In this document: piece after piece, positions 1-7,793 of the stretch
Position numbering within the stretch: the stretch's first letter is position 1
How the letters are laid out: the number at the start of each line of letters is the position of its first letter
NCBI GenBank assembly: GCA_049446715.1
Contig: JBMTQX010000009.1
Span: forward strand, 8,993-72,992
Length of the DNA: 64,000 bases
Origin: Eutrophocola sp049446715
Lineage (GTDB): Bacteria; Pseudomonadota; Gammaproteobacteria; Pseudomonadales; Pseudohongiellaceae
Reading direction: 5' to 3'
Translations under genes and position numbers: made by a program
The notes under the pieces: generated by a model
The model's input: only the letters and a program-made list of their open reading frames with translations
Database searches by the model: none
Told to the model about the DNA's origin: nothing

Positions 1-11
1 GGAGAACACCC

Positions 12-242
12 ATGGCACGATTTTTCAGACGCCGTAAATACTGCCGCTTCACCGCGGAAGGCGTAAAAGAAATAGATTACAAGGATCTGGATACCCTGAA
101 GGCCAACATTTCAGAGACCGGCAAGATCGTACCAAGCCGTATTACCGGTACCAAGGCGCGCTACCAGCGCCAGCTGGCCACTGCGATCAAGCGAGCACGC
201 TACCTGGCTCTGATTCCGTACACAGATTCTCACGAAGTGTAA
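12..242 (+). CDS. rpsR: 30S ribosomal protein S18
   Basis: Small-subunit ribosomal protein S18, which binds 16S rRNA next to S6 on the platform of the 30S subunit. The 76 residues match the usual family length. The start FFRRRKYCRF and the basic RYQRQLATAIKRARYLALIPY segment near the C-terminus are characteristic. A GGAGAA ribosome binding site lies at the very start of the window, so the upstream part of the operon (normally rpsF and priB) is cut off. A GAAA-tetraloop hairpin follows the stop codon. Confidence 0.97.
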   Translation: MARFFRRRKYCRFTAEGVKEIDYKDLDTLKANISETGKIVPSRITGTKARYQRQLATAIKRARYLALIPYTDSHEV

Positions 243-248
243 TTCACT

Positions 249-272
249 GGCGCGCGAAAGCGCGCCGGTTTT
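249..272 (+). terminator. GAAA-tetraloop hairpin after rpsR
   Basis: A perfect 7-bp GC stem (249-255 with 260-266, GGCGCGC/GCGCGCC) closes a GAAA loop and is followed by GGTTTTAAAG. The T run is only four long, so it is probably a weak terminator or an RNA-stabilising hairpin. It sits between rpsR and the next gene and would lower downstream expression relative to S18. Confidence 0.55.
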
Positions 273-284
273 AAAGGGGAAAGC

Positions 285-1112
285 ATGCGCGGTTTGGCAG
301 AATACGTGATGCTCGGGCGCCGACAGGCGGTCATTATCACACTGCTGTGTGGCTTCTTTCCCCTGCTGACGTTATTCAGCGCTGCCACCGTTGCCCTGGT
401 GACATTACGCAAGGGCAGCAGTGAAGGTTTGCTAATCCTGCTATGGGCAATGTTGCCGGCAGGCACGTTCTGGGCGTTGGGTGATGTCTCGCCAACGTTT
501 ATTTGCAGCGGCGCCTTCATCGTGGCGTGGGCTTTGCGAGATACGCGGTCCTGGCAACTGGCCCTGTTGTTGGCCACGGGTGTTGCCCTGCTGGCACAGT
601 TCAGCCTGGTGTTCCAGCAGAACTATGTCACCCAGGTCGAAACAGTGCTTAGCAGCGGCTTTGGTGGCCGTATGGACCAGGCCAGTGGTACGCAGTACAC
701 CGCACAGCAATTGTCGGCTTTACTGTTCAGCTTTTACGGCGCGTATCACGGCCTGATGGTGATTGTGAGTGTCATCATAGGACGCTACTGGCAGGCCCTG
801 TTGTACAACCCGGGCGGATTTCAGCAGGAATTTCATCACCTGCGCATAGATCCACGGGTCATGATGTTACTGGTCGCCATCATCCTGGCAGGGTTGCTGG
901 ATGTGGAACCGATAGCAAGCTGGATGCCATTGTTCTGTTTAACACCGATGTTTGCAGGGCTGGCTTTCTCGCATTACATGGTAGCGGCAAGGAAAATGGG
1001 CACGCCGGTTTTAGCGCTGTGCTACCTGGCCCTGCTGTTCATGCCGCCAGTGATCATCCTGCTGGGCATGACTGACAGTGTTATGGATTTGCGCAAGCGC
1101 ATACAGAAATAG
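285..1112 (+). CDS. DUF2232-like integral membrane protein
   Basis: Polytopic inner-membrane protein of 275 residues with about seven to eight hydrophobic helices (for example around residues 17-40, 45-60, 75-105, 150-170, 190-215, 240-262). It resembles the uncharacterised DUF2232 (YybS-like) proteins found between rpsR and rplI in many gammaproteobacteria. The start is supported by an AAGGGGA ribosome binding site seven bases upstream. It lies in the rpsR-rplI operon, 47 bases before rplI. Its function is unknown; only the family and membrane location are supported. Confidence 0.85.
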   Translation: MRGLAEYVMLGRRQAVIITLLCGFFPLLTLFSAATVALVTLRKGSSEGLLILLWAMLPAGTFWALGDVSPTFICSGAFIVAWALRDTRSWQLALLLATGVALLAQFSLVFQQNYVTQVETVLSSGFGGRMDQASGTQYTAQQLSALLFSFYGAYHGLMVIVSVIIGRYWQALLYNPGGFQQEFHHLRIDPRVMMLLVAIILAGLLDVEPIASWMPLFCLTPMFAGLAFSHYMVAARKMGTPVLALCYLALLFMPPVIILLGMTDSVMDLRKRIQK

Positions 1113-1159
1113 AACGGGATCAGATCCCAAATTTGAACAGGTTATAACGAGGAAGAACG

Positions 1160-1720
1160 ATGGAAGTTATCTTACTGGAAAAAATGGGCAAGATTGGCGA
1201 CATTGGCGACCAGATCACCGTCAAAGCTGGCTACGCCCGCAACTTTCTGTTTCCCCAGTCCAAGGCGATTCCTGCCACCAAGGAAAACATTGCCACTTTC
1301 GAAGCCCGCAAGGGTGAGCTGCTGGCCAAGGCCGCAGAGAAACTGGCCGGTGAGCAGAAACGTGCTGCCCAGCTGGGCGGTATCGTGGTAACGATCGAAG
1401 CCAATGCCAGCGACGAAGGCAAACTGTACGGTTCTGTCGGTACGCGCGAAATCGCCGCAGCAGCCACTGCCGGTGGTTTTGAAATCGACAAAAGTGAAGT
1501 TGATCTGCCGGAAGGTGCCCTGGGTCACACCGGTGAATACGACGTCACCATTCACCTGAGCCACGAAGTGAGCGCCGAAATCAAGGTCGTGATTTCAAGC
1601 CCGTCTGGCGCCCAGCCGGATGCCGGTGACGGCATCATCGATGCGGAAGAAGAATCCGATGTCATCGTGCCGGAAGGTTCAGACGTTGCCGAAGCGATCG
1701 AAGAAGAAAAGAACGACTAA
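1160..1720 (+). CDS. rplI: 50S ribosomal protein L9 with acidic C-terminal extension
   Basis: Large-subunit ribosomal protein L9, which binds 23S rRNA at the base of the L1 stalk. Residues 1-50 carry the typical N-domain (MEVILLEKMGKIGDIGDQI, GYARNFLFP), followed by the connecting helix and the C-domain up to about residue 148. The protein is 186 residues, against about 149 in E. coli: a tail of about 37 residues rich in Asp and Glu (DAEEESD, EEEKND) is added. A GAGGA ribosome binding site precedes the ATG and a strong intrinsic terminator follows. Confidence 0.97.
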   Translation: MEVILLEKMGKIGDIGDQITVKAGYARNFLFPQSKAIPATKENIATFEARKGELLAKAAEKLAGEQKRAAQLGGIVVTIEANASDEGKLYGSVGTREIAAAATAGGFEIDKSEVDLPEGALGHTGEYDVTIHLSHEVSAEIKVVISSPSGAQPDAGDGIIDAEEESDVIVPEGSDVAEAIEEEKND

Positions 1721-1761
1721 GGCTCGAACCCCGATCCGGCACTCCCGGATCAACCCAAAAG

Positions 1762-1790
1762 CCCGGATTCAAAAGATCCGGGTTTTTTTT
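1762..1790 (+). terminator. Intrinsic terminator of the rpsR-rplI operon
   Basis: CCCGGAT (1762-1768) pairs with ATCCGGG (1776-1782) around a 7-base loop and is followed directly by eight T residues. This is a classical Rho-independent terminator 41 bases after the rplI stop. Confidence 0.93.
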
Positions 1791-1893
1791 GCTTCGAGAA
1801 AATGCAGCGAAAACGAGCAAGTCATGTTTATCTGGCCGTTATCGATCAAAGGATAAAGAGGTAAGCCGATAAAGCGTATGCAGGAACACACGT

Positions 1894-1929
1894 GTAGGCC
1901 GACATAGACCGCAGCCCGTTTGCCGACAT
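1894..1929 (+). repeat. REP element, family 1 (copy a)
   Basis: Begins with a GTAG foot, then GCCGACATAGACC and a GTTTGCCGACAT right arm, so that GCCGAC/CGGC-type arms form an imperfect palindrome. It is one of at least eight copies in the window and forms an inverted pair with the copy at 2031-2066. Apart from this pair, the 1791-2160 gap shows no gene-like ORF. Confidence 0.75.
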
Positions 1930-2030
1930 CGGAGATAAGGTCAGCGTGTCAGTAAAACCTCTAACCCTTTAGCCATCAAGGCATCTTTTCCATGAGTGCT
2001 ATTGAGTAAACTCTCCACAAATTCTTTTTT

Positions 2031-2066
2031 ACGTCGGCAAACAGCCTGCGGTCTATGCCGACCTAC
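2031..2066 (-). repeat. REP element, family 1 (copy b)
   Basis: Reads ACGTCGGCAAACAG, then TATGCCGACCTAC, the reverse orientation of copy a (CTAC end to the right). About 100 bases separate the two copies, giving a BIME-like inverted arrangement downstream of rplI. Confidence 0.75.
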
Positions 2067-2160
2067 CTCTAACTCCCGACAGACGGTTTATCGGTTTATC
2101 CCTTTATCCTTTTGTCGACAACCCCACCTATGCCCAAACTTCCCCGAATGCCCGTCGAAG

Positions 2161-3462
2161 CTATTGATTAATCAGGCGAGTCTCCCAGACCACCTGCTTG
2201 TCCAGAGCGCGTGAGTACACCAGTTCACCGCCGAAGTTGGTGTAGTCGAAACCGAAGACCTCATACAACGCCTCAAAACTATTGGCGTGGTCCGCGTCGA
2301 AATTGGCGGCCAGGGCGGCGAGGGATTCTGCTTCGGTGAGTTGCCGCGCGATATTGATAAGGCCTTCATCGCGCATACCACCGATCAGCAGGTAGTGATT
2401 GCCATTGGGGGCAGGAAAGGTCGAGACCATGCCGAAGTCCTGGAAGCTCTCGCTGCCGGAAAGCGCCGAGGAACCGACATAGTATTCGTTGGACTCCAGG
2501 TTGATGAGTTCATCGTAGGTGGCGCCGATGGACAGCCCGGAATCGGCAAACATCAGGTCCAGCAGGGTATCGGCCGCACTCAGGTAGCCCAGGTAAATGA
2601 TGTGGTTGCCGGCCAGGTCAGCCGTATTCAGGTCGGACATCATCTTTACACTGATGCGATTGGCCTTGGCATCCAGCGCCGGCATGATGCGCGCCATGGT
2701 TTCGGCAATGCTTACCGGAATATAGCTCAGGTCGAGGTTGTAATACTTCCGACCGGCCTGCGGATTGCTGGCCTGGAAGCGGGACAGCTCGGCAGCGGAA
2801 TTGATGTCGAACTCGCGCACCATGCGCACCACGTTACCGTCTGCATCGGTTTCCCCGAAAATGAAGTAGTCCCCGATCACCAGCAGGATGGGCAACTCGT
2901 CATCGAGAAACGAGTGCCAGGGCTCCATGCCTGCCACTGCCGGCCCGGCCGTGGCGACAGGTGCCAGGTTCTGATCACGGGGCAAAACGTTCAGCAGCAA
3001 CAGCAGCAACGCCAAAGCGCTCAGCCCGAGTTTCCAGGACAGGCCCTGGCGGTCCTTGCTGTCGGCCGCGGACGTCGGTGCCCCCACTCTTTCCTGGTAA
3101 TCGGCGTTCAGGTGGGTATTGATGATGTACTGCCCTTTCGGGATTTCGATACGGTACTTTTCGTCCTTGCCCTGGCGGCTGAAGTAGGTACCCATTTTGT
3201 TGCGCAGATGATAGATGTGCACGCGCACGATGGAATCTTTCGAGACATCGAAATCCGCTTCCCGCCCCAGCACATCAACAGCGATGGCGGCTTCCTTGGG
3301 CGTATCGCCCTTGAGCGAGCACTCGACCAGGTAGCGCAGAATCGCACCATAGGTCTTGGAACGGCCGAGCACCCCGCTGTCGATAATGCGCGTGGTGAGG
3401 GCGTGAAGCTCTTCCTGGGTAATCTGGGTCATGGCTGCTGGCGTCCGTTTAGTGCCGAGCAT
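2161..3462 (-). CDS. Membrane-anchored winged-helix one-component regulator
   Basis: A 433-residue protein with a cytoplasmic N-terminal DNA-binding domain (about residues 12-120). The pattern ILRYLVECSLKG, AVDVLGREADFD, DSIVRVHIYHLRNKM, IPKGQYI matches the OmpR/ToxR-like winged-helix proteins. One transmembrane helix lies at about 146-162 (LGLSALALLLLLLNVL), followed by a periplasmic domain of about 270 residues that was not recognised. This is the architecture of a ToxR/CadC-type one-component sensor. It lies directly downstream of, and co-oriented with, a TonB receptor gene. TTAACGTTAA palindromes precede both genes, suggesting autoregulation and control of the receptor. An alternative start is Met11 (3432). 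The signal sensed is unknown. Confidence 0.8.
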   Translation of the reverse strand: MLGTKRTPAAMTQITQEELHALTTRIIDSGVLGRSKTYGAILRYLVECSLKGDTPKEAAIAVDVLGREADFDVSKDSIVRVHIYHLRNKMGTYFSRQGKDEKYRIEIPKGQYIINTHLNADYQERVGAPTSAADSKDRQGLSWKLGLSALALLLLLLNVLPRDQNLAPVATAGPAVAGMEPWHSFLDDELPILLVIGDYFIFGETDADGNVVRMVREFDINSAAELSRFQASNPQAGRKYYNLDLSYIPVSIAETMARIMPALDAKANRISVKMMSDLNTADLAGNHIIYLGYLSAADTLLDLMFADSGLSIGATYDELINLESNEYYVGSSALSGSESFQDFGMVSTFPAPNGNHYLLIGGMRDEGLINIARQLTEAESLAALAANFDADHANSFEALYEVFGFDYTNFGGELVYSRALDKQVVWETRLINQ

Positions 3463-3496
3463 TGTCTTTCATTCTGAACGGATTACAAGCCCTTTT

Positions 3497-3544
3497 GTTA
3501 ACGTTAAACCTGCTCAATCAAGGCAGTTTAACATTACCGTTAAC
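3497..3544 (-). promoter_or_regulatory. GTTAAC palindrome pair upstream of the regulator gene
   Basis: GTTAACGTTAAAC at 3497-3509 contains the palindrome TTAACGTTAA. A second site follows, GTTTAAC (3526-3532) and GTTAAC (3539-3544). They lie 35-82 bases upstream of the regulator start. Related sites occur at 3673-3685 and in front of the TonB receptor, so they are proposed operators. The binding protein is inferred, not shown. Confidence 0.6.
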
Positions 3545-3672
3545 CCGCTACAGCCCTGATTTTGCGGGCATTGGCGGCAGGCTGCACAGTCCATTCTGAC
3601 AATTCATCAGCAACTCCGTTGGAGCTTCGTACGCGATTCTTAGGACAGGCATTTGCGGCAAGATCACTAAAA

Positions 3673-3685
3673 ATTAACGTTAAAC
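3673..3685 (-). promoter_or_regulatory. Third TTAACGTTAA operator-like site
   Basis: ATTAACGTTAAAC contains the same perfect 10-bp palindrome TTAACGTTAA as at 3498-3507 and 5957-5966. It lies between the receptor and regulator genes. Confidence 0.55.
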
Positions 3686-3694
3686 AGGCGAAGC

Positions 3695-3730
3695 GCAGGA
3701 CGCGCCCGTGTCGTCACGGGCGTGTCCTGC
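3695..3730 (-). terminator. Long stem-loop after the TonB receptor gene
   Basis: A 16-bp stem with one mismatched or wobble position (3695-3710 with 3715-3730, arms GCAGGAC and CGCCCGTG, loop TCGT) lies 25 bases beyond the receptor stop codon. There is no T run on either side, so it may be an mRNA-stabilising hairpin or a factor-dependent terminator rather than a classical intrinsic one. Confidence 0.5.
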
Positions 3731-3754
3731 AGGGGCAATGAGGGAGATGAGAGT

Positions 3755-5788
3755 CTAGAACTTGTAGGTCAGGCCAACCCGCAGGTTGATCGGCACAGCA
3801 GCGCGGCTGATGGTGCAATCGAGCACATTGCAGTCGATGTCATCCGCCGAGGAGCCAACCGGGTCAAGACCGGGCACATAGGCCGGGTAGTAATAGACAA
3901 TTTCCTTGCGGTCAGTATCCAGCAGGTTGGTGACTTCGGCAAAGGCGGTCAGGTTATGCCAGTGCCAGGCGCCACGGACACTCACTGAGGTCAGCGACTG
4001 GGCGCGTCGGCTGTTGTCGGCGGTCAGGGCATACGGTCCCAGATAGCGCATGCGCAGGGCCAGGTCCCAGTTGTCACGGCTGGCGGAGATACCGATCTGC
4101 CCGGCTTCCTCCACCGCCTGTTCGACAAAATCACCATCCGGGTTGTTCACATAACGGGCATCACTATGGGTATACACCGCATCAACACCTAGCCAGTACA
4201 GCGGTTGCCAGAACATGGTGAGCTCGTAACCGTCGCGCTCCGAGCCACCCTTGGGTTCCACCGAGTTCGAGTCCCCGACGAAAATCAGCTCAGATTCCTG
4301 GTCCAGCCACCAGTAGGTGGCAGTGAACTTGAAGTCGCCGATTGTCCAGCGTCCGCCCAGTTCCTGGCCTTCGCCAGGCGACAGCCCCGGAACAGGGGCC
4401 ACTGCATTGACGACACCGCGGGCATCGTTGGAATGAAATCCGCGGCCCCAGTTGGCATACAGCTCCAGGTCATCCAGGGCCTGCCAGGCCAGCGCCACTT
4501 TCGGTGAGACCAGGGAATCGGTGGCGTTTCCGGTGACGCTGAGCGGGTTCAGGCCAATGGCCTCGAAATCGTAGTAGTCGGCGCGCACACCGCCGATCAG
4601 GCGCAATTTGTCGGTGGCATACCAGGTCGCTTCCAGGAAGGCGCCATATGAGCTTTCCTGGATTTCATTGGCCGCGATGTCGGCCACGTAAACGCCTTGG
4701 TTGGTATGTTCAACACCGATTCGACTGCCATCGTCATAGCGGAAGTTGCCGCCGCCAATGAGGCGGTAGCCCATGCCGTCCAGCAAGGTTTTCTCGGCCT
4801 GACCGCCTACCGTCCAGCGCTTGTCGAACTGGTTGATCTGGAAATCGTAGGTCGGGTTTGACGACATGGTCCAGTCGTAGGTCTGGGCATATAGGGTGCC
4901 GCTCCAGTCATCCCCGGTGAGCTCGCTGGTCACAATCCAGCGTGAAGTTTCACCTTCCGCTGTCGGGTCAAGTGAGCAGAAGGCATCAGCACAGGCCGCT
5001 GTGCCGAAGGCCCGTTCAGGCACCTGTTCGGTCGGGTCCCAGTCAGCTTCGTAACCGGACACGGTCACCAGCAGCTGGCCGAAATCCATATCACGCAGAA
5101 ATTTGCTCCACAGGGCGATGTGGTTCAGATCCTCGGGCTTTTCCCAGGGACCGTCGTTCTGTTTGTATTCACCGATAAAGGTCAGTGTGCCGTCACCCAC
5201 CTGCTGACTCACGCCACCTGCTGCCCGGCGCCAGCCAAGCTCACCACTGCCCAGGGAGACAAAGTTATCGTCAAGACGGTCGATGGTCTTGATGAGTGAG
5301 GCACCGGCCATGGATAAATCGCCCATATCGGCCCGGTACGGGCCCTTGCGATAATCGATGCGTTCCACGGTTTCCGGGATCAGCCCGTTCACGTCCAGGT
5401 AGCCCTGGCCATGACCGTGGCTGCGCAGGTTCATGGGCATGCCATCCACGAACACCGAATAGTCGGTGCCGTGGTCGAGATTGAAACCGCGCAGGAAGTA
5501 CTGGTTGGCCTTGCCACTGCCAGAGTGCTGCACCGCCACCATGCCGGGCATGGATTCCAGCAGCTCCGCTGTTCTGAACAGGGGCTTGACCAGCAGGTCG
5601 GCGCCCGAAACAGAGCCTTCGCTGGCGGCTTCAGCCGTCCCGACAAGATCCGTGTTGCGGCCAAAGACGACAATTTCCTCGAGCTCGGGCGGCTGGGCCA
5701 ACACCGGCATGGCGGCAAGCGCGACACTGATGGCTGTCATGAGCTTGCCACACCTGATGCCGGCACGGTGCGGGATCGTCTTGGACAT
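3755..5788 (-). CDS. TonB-dependent outer membrane receptor
   Basis: A 677-residue outer-membrane active transporter. The signal peptide is about 1-32 (ISVALAAMPVLAQ). A plug domain follows from about 36, beginning ELEEIVVFGRN and continuing SMPGMVAVQHSGSG, YFLRGFNLDHGTDYSVFVDGMP, IPETVERIDYRKGP. A beta-barrel follows, ending in the aromatic-terminal LRVGLTYKF. The His-rich SHGHGQGY motif after the plug's VDGMP marks a particular receptor subfamily whose ligand is not known to me. GTTAAC palindromes at 5932-5980 precede the gene, and the transmembrane regulator follows downstream. The substrate cannot be named from sequence alone. Confidence 0.9.
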   Translation of the reverse strand: MSKTIPHRAGIRCGKLMTAISVALAAMPVLAQPPELEEIVVFGRNTDLVGTAEAASEGSVSGADLLVKPLFRTAELLESMPGMVAVQHSGSGKANQYFLRGFNLDHGTDYSVFVDGMPMNLRSHGHGQGYLDVNGLIPETVERIDYRKGPYRADMGDLSMAGASLIKTIDRLDDNFVSLGSGELGWRRAAGGVSQQVGDGTLTFIGEYKQNDGPWEKPEDLNHIALWSKFLRDMDFGQLLVTVSGYEADWDPTEQVPERAFGTAACADAFCSLDPTAEGETSRWIVTSELTGDDWSGTLYAQTYDWTMSSNPTYDFQINQFDKRWTVGGQAEKTLLDGMGYRLIGGGNFRYDDGSRIGVEHTNQGVYVADIAANEIQESSYGAFLEATWYATDKLRLIGGVRADYYDFEAIGLNPLSVTGNATDSLVSPKVALAWQALDDLELYANWGRGFHSNDARGVVNAVAPVPGLSPGEGQELGGRWTIGDFKFTATYWWLDQESELIFVGDSNSVEPKGGSERDGYELTMFWQPLYWLGVDAVYTHSDARYVNNPDGDFVEQAVEEAGQIGISASRDNWDLALRMRYLGPYALTADNSRRAQSLTSVSVRGAWHWHNLTAFAEVTNLLDTDRKEIVYYYPAYVPGLDPVGSSADDIDCNVLDCTISRAAVPINLRVGLTYKF

Positions 5789-5931
5789 GGTTTTCTCCTT
5801 ACTGCTGCGGACTGCTGCTGGGCGTGACTAAGTAGTTGCTGGCGGTTTTATGCCCGTGGAAGCGCTTTCATCACGCGACCCCGGCCGTGGCCTTACTGAC
5901 TATATTAGGGCGAAAAATGAATGAAATGAGG

Positions 5932-5980
5932 CCGTTAACGGTTCCAAACTGTTACGTTAACGTTAACCGGCAGTTAACTG
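5932..5980 (-). promoter_or_regulatory. GTTAAC operator cluster upstream of the TonB receptor
   Basis: Three adjacent perfect palindromes: CCGTTAACGG (5932-5941), GTTAACGTTAAC (5956-5967) and CAGTTAACTG (5971-5980). They lie 144-192 bases upstream of the receptor start. The central one shares the TTAACGTTAA decamer with the sites in front of the adjacent regulator gene. Confidence 0.65.
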
Positions 5981-6025
5981 GCACGCGCATCTTGTCACCG
6001 GGGTTTACGGCGATGGTGCACAGGC

Positions 6026-6057
6026 TGTGAACAAGCCGTTGCATACCCTGTGGATAA
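6026..6057 (+). promoter_or_regulatory. Two DnaA boxes upstream of dnaB
   Basis: TGTGGATAA at 6049-6057 is the exact complement of the consensus DnaA box TTATCCACA. TGTGAACAA at 6026-6034 is a one-mismatch variant in the same orientation, 23 bases away. They lie about 150-180 bases before the dnaB start, suggesting DnaA-linked control of helicase expression or a DnaA-titrating site. The rest of the 5789-6206 gap holds the GTTAAC cluster and no gene. Confidence 0.55.
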
Positions 6058-6206
6058 CCCGAAAACCGGTGTATTTCCGGCGTGATCCGGCATAAAGCGG
6101 ATGCAATGACAGGCCGCTCGTGGCACACTTTCCGACCGCGCCGGGGAAAGTCCTGACCGGGCTGATTTGCTTCTAAAACCGATACCAATCACAACCAAAA
6201 CAGGCC

Positions 6207-7748
6207 ATGGCCGAGTCACCGTTCAGCGACAACAAGATTCCCGAATCCGCGCAGGGCCGCACCACGAGCCTGAAACTGCCCCCGCATTCCATCGATGCCG
6301 AACAGTCCGTGCTTGGAGCGCTGATGCTGGACAACAGCGCCTGGCATGATGTCGCCGACATCCTCATGCATGAGGATTTCTACCGCAAGGAACACAAGCT
6401 GATCTTCCAGGCCATGCAGCAGCAGGCCGCCGCCAGTGACCCCATCGACCTGGTGACCCTGAGCGAAGCCCTGGACAACGCCAGCAACCTGGATGCTGTG
6501 GGCGGCCTGGACTACCTCGGTGAGCTGGTGGAAAGCTCACCCAGCACCGCCAATATCCGTGCCTACGCCAACATCATTCGCGAGCGTGCCATCCAGCGTA
6601 AACTGATTACCGCCGCCAACACGATTTCCGAACACGCCTTCAATCCCGACGGCCGCGACAGTGTCGAGCTGCTCGACCTCGCGGAGAAGCAGGTGTTCAA
6701 CATTGCCGATGAACGTCCCCGTGACGGCGGCCCGCGCATCGTCAGCCCAATCGTCGATGAAGCCCTCGACCGCATCGACAAGCTGTTTGAAGCCAAGGGC
6801 AGCATCACCGGCCTGACCACCGGTTTTACCGACCTGGACAAGAAAACCTCCGGCCTGCAGAAATCCGACCTGGTCATCGTCGCCGGGCGCCCCTCGATGG
6901 GGAAAACCAGTTTTGCCATGAATCTGGTGGAAAATGCGCTGCTGGCCTCCAACAAGCCTGTGCTGGTGTTCAGCCTGGAAATGCCGGCAGACAGCCTGGT
7001 CATTCGTATGCTGTCCTCGCTGGGCAAGATCGACCAGACCAAGATGCGCAACGGCCAGCTTGAAGAAGAGGACTGGCCCAAACTCACCAATGCCGTCAGC
7101 AAGATCAAGGACAAGCCGCTGTTCATCGATGACAATCCCGGCCTGAGCCCGATGGAAATGCGCTCACGCGCACGCCGTATCTGGCGCGAGCACGGCCACA
7201 TCGGCATGATCATGGTGGACTACCTGCAGCTCATGCAGATCAAGGGTTCGGCGGAAAGCCGCACTAACGAGATCTCCGAGATCTCGCGCTCCCTGAAACT
7301 CATGGCGCGTGAATTCGAATGTCCCGTGGTCGCCTTGTCGCAGCTCAACCGCTCCCTGGAGCAGCGCCCCAACAAGCGCCCGGTGATGTCTGACCTGCGC
7401 GAGTCCGGCGCCATCGAGCAGGACGCCGACGTCATCATGTTCGTCTACCGCGACGAGGTGTACAACGAGGACACCCAGGACAAGGGCGTGGCGGAAATCA
7501 TCATCGGCAAACAGCGTAACGGTCCCATCGGTACAGAACGCCTGAGCTTCATCGGCAAGTACACCCGCTTTGAAAACTTCATGCCGGTCAACGAAGACTT
7601 TCATGGCGGCTTCAGCAACAACTATTACGGCCAGGCCGGCTCGGCGCCCTCCAGCAGCGCGCCACCGCCCACCCCCGGCATTACCCCGGACTTCGGTCCC
7701 GATGCCTTCAACAACGACTTCGATGACGACGATGCCTTTGATGATTAG
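6207..7748 (+). CDS. dnaB: Replicative DNA helicase DnaB
   Basis: Hexameric 5'-3' helicase that unwinds DNA at the replication fork. The N-terminal primase-interacting domain spans about 23-125 (LPPHSIDAEQSVLGALM). The RecA-like domain has Walker A GRPSMGKTS at 227-235, the Walker B region MIMVDYLQLM and the DLRESGAIEQDADVIMF motif. The 513-residue protein ends in a low-complexity acidic tail (FNNDFDDDDAFDD), longer than in E. coli (471 residues). The alanine racemase gene follows after 45 bases, an order common in gammaproteobacteria. The ATG has only a weak upstream AGG. Confidence 0.97.
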   Translation: MAESPFSDNKIPESAQGRTTSLKLPPHSIDAEQSVLGALMLDNSAWHDVADILMHEDFYRKEHKLIFQAMQQQAAASDPIDLVTLSEALDNASNLDAVGGLDYLGELVESSPSTANIRAYANIIRERAIQRKLITAANTISEHAFNPDGRDSVELLDLAEKQVFNIADERPRDGGPRIVSPIVDEALDRIDKLFEAKGSITGLTTGFTDLDKKTSGLQKSDLVIVAGRPSMGKTSFAMNLVENALLASNKPVLVFSLEMPADSLVIRMLSSLGKIDQTKMRNGQLEEEDWPKLTNAVSKIKDKPLFIDDNPGLSPMEMRSRARRIWREHGHIGMIMVDYLQLMQIKGSAESRTNEISEISRSLKLMAREFECPVVALSQLNRSLEQRPNKRPVMSDLRESGAIEQDADVIMFVYRDEVYNEDTQDKGVAEIIIGKQRNGPIGTERLSFIGKYTRFENFMPVNEDFHGGFSNNYYGQAGSAPSSSAPPPTPGITPDFGPDAFNNDFDDDDAFDD

Positions 7749-7793
7749 GCTTTTGCCCGTCATGCCGCACGCACGCCGCTGACAGGATTGCTC

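Noticed and set aside
2287..3477. Long plus-strand ORF (396 codons) opposite the regulator gene
   Set aside because: Composition rich in Gly, Val, His and Gln without any domain, and fully antisense to a recognisable winged-helix regulator; a shadow frame.
3695..3730. Integron or attachment site reading of the long hairpin
   Set aside because: No recombinase gene, no core-site motif and no cassette structure; simplest as a post-gene stem-loop.
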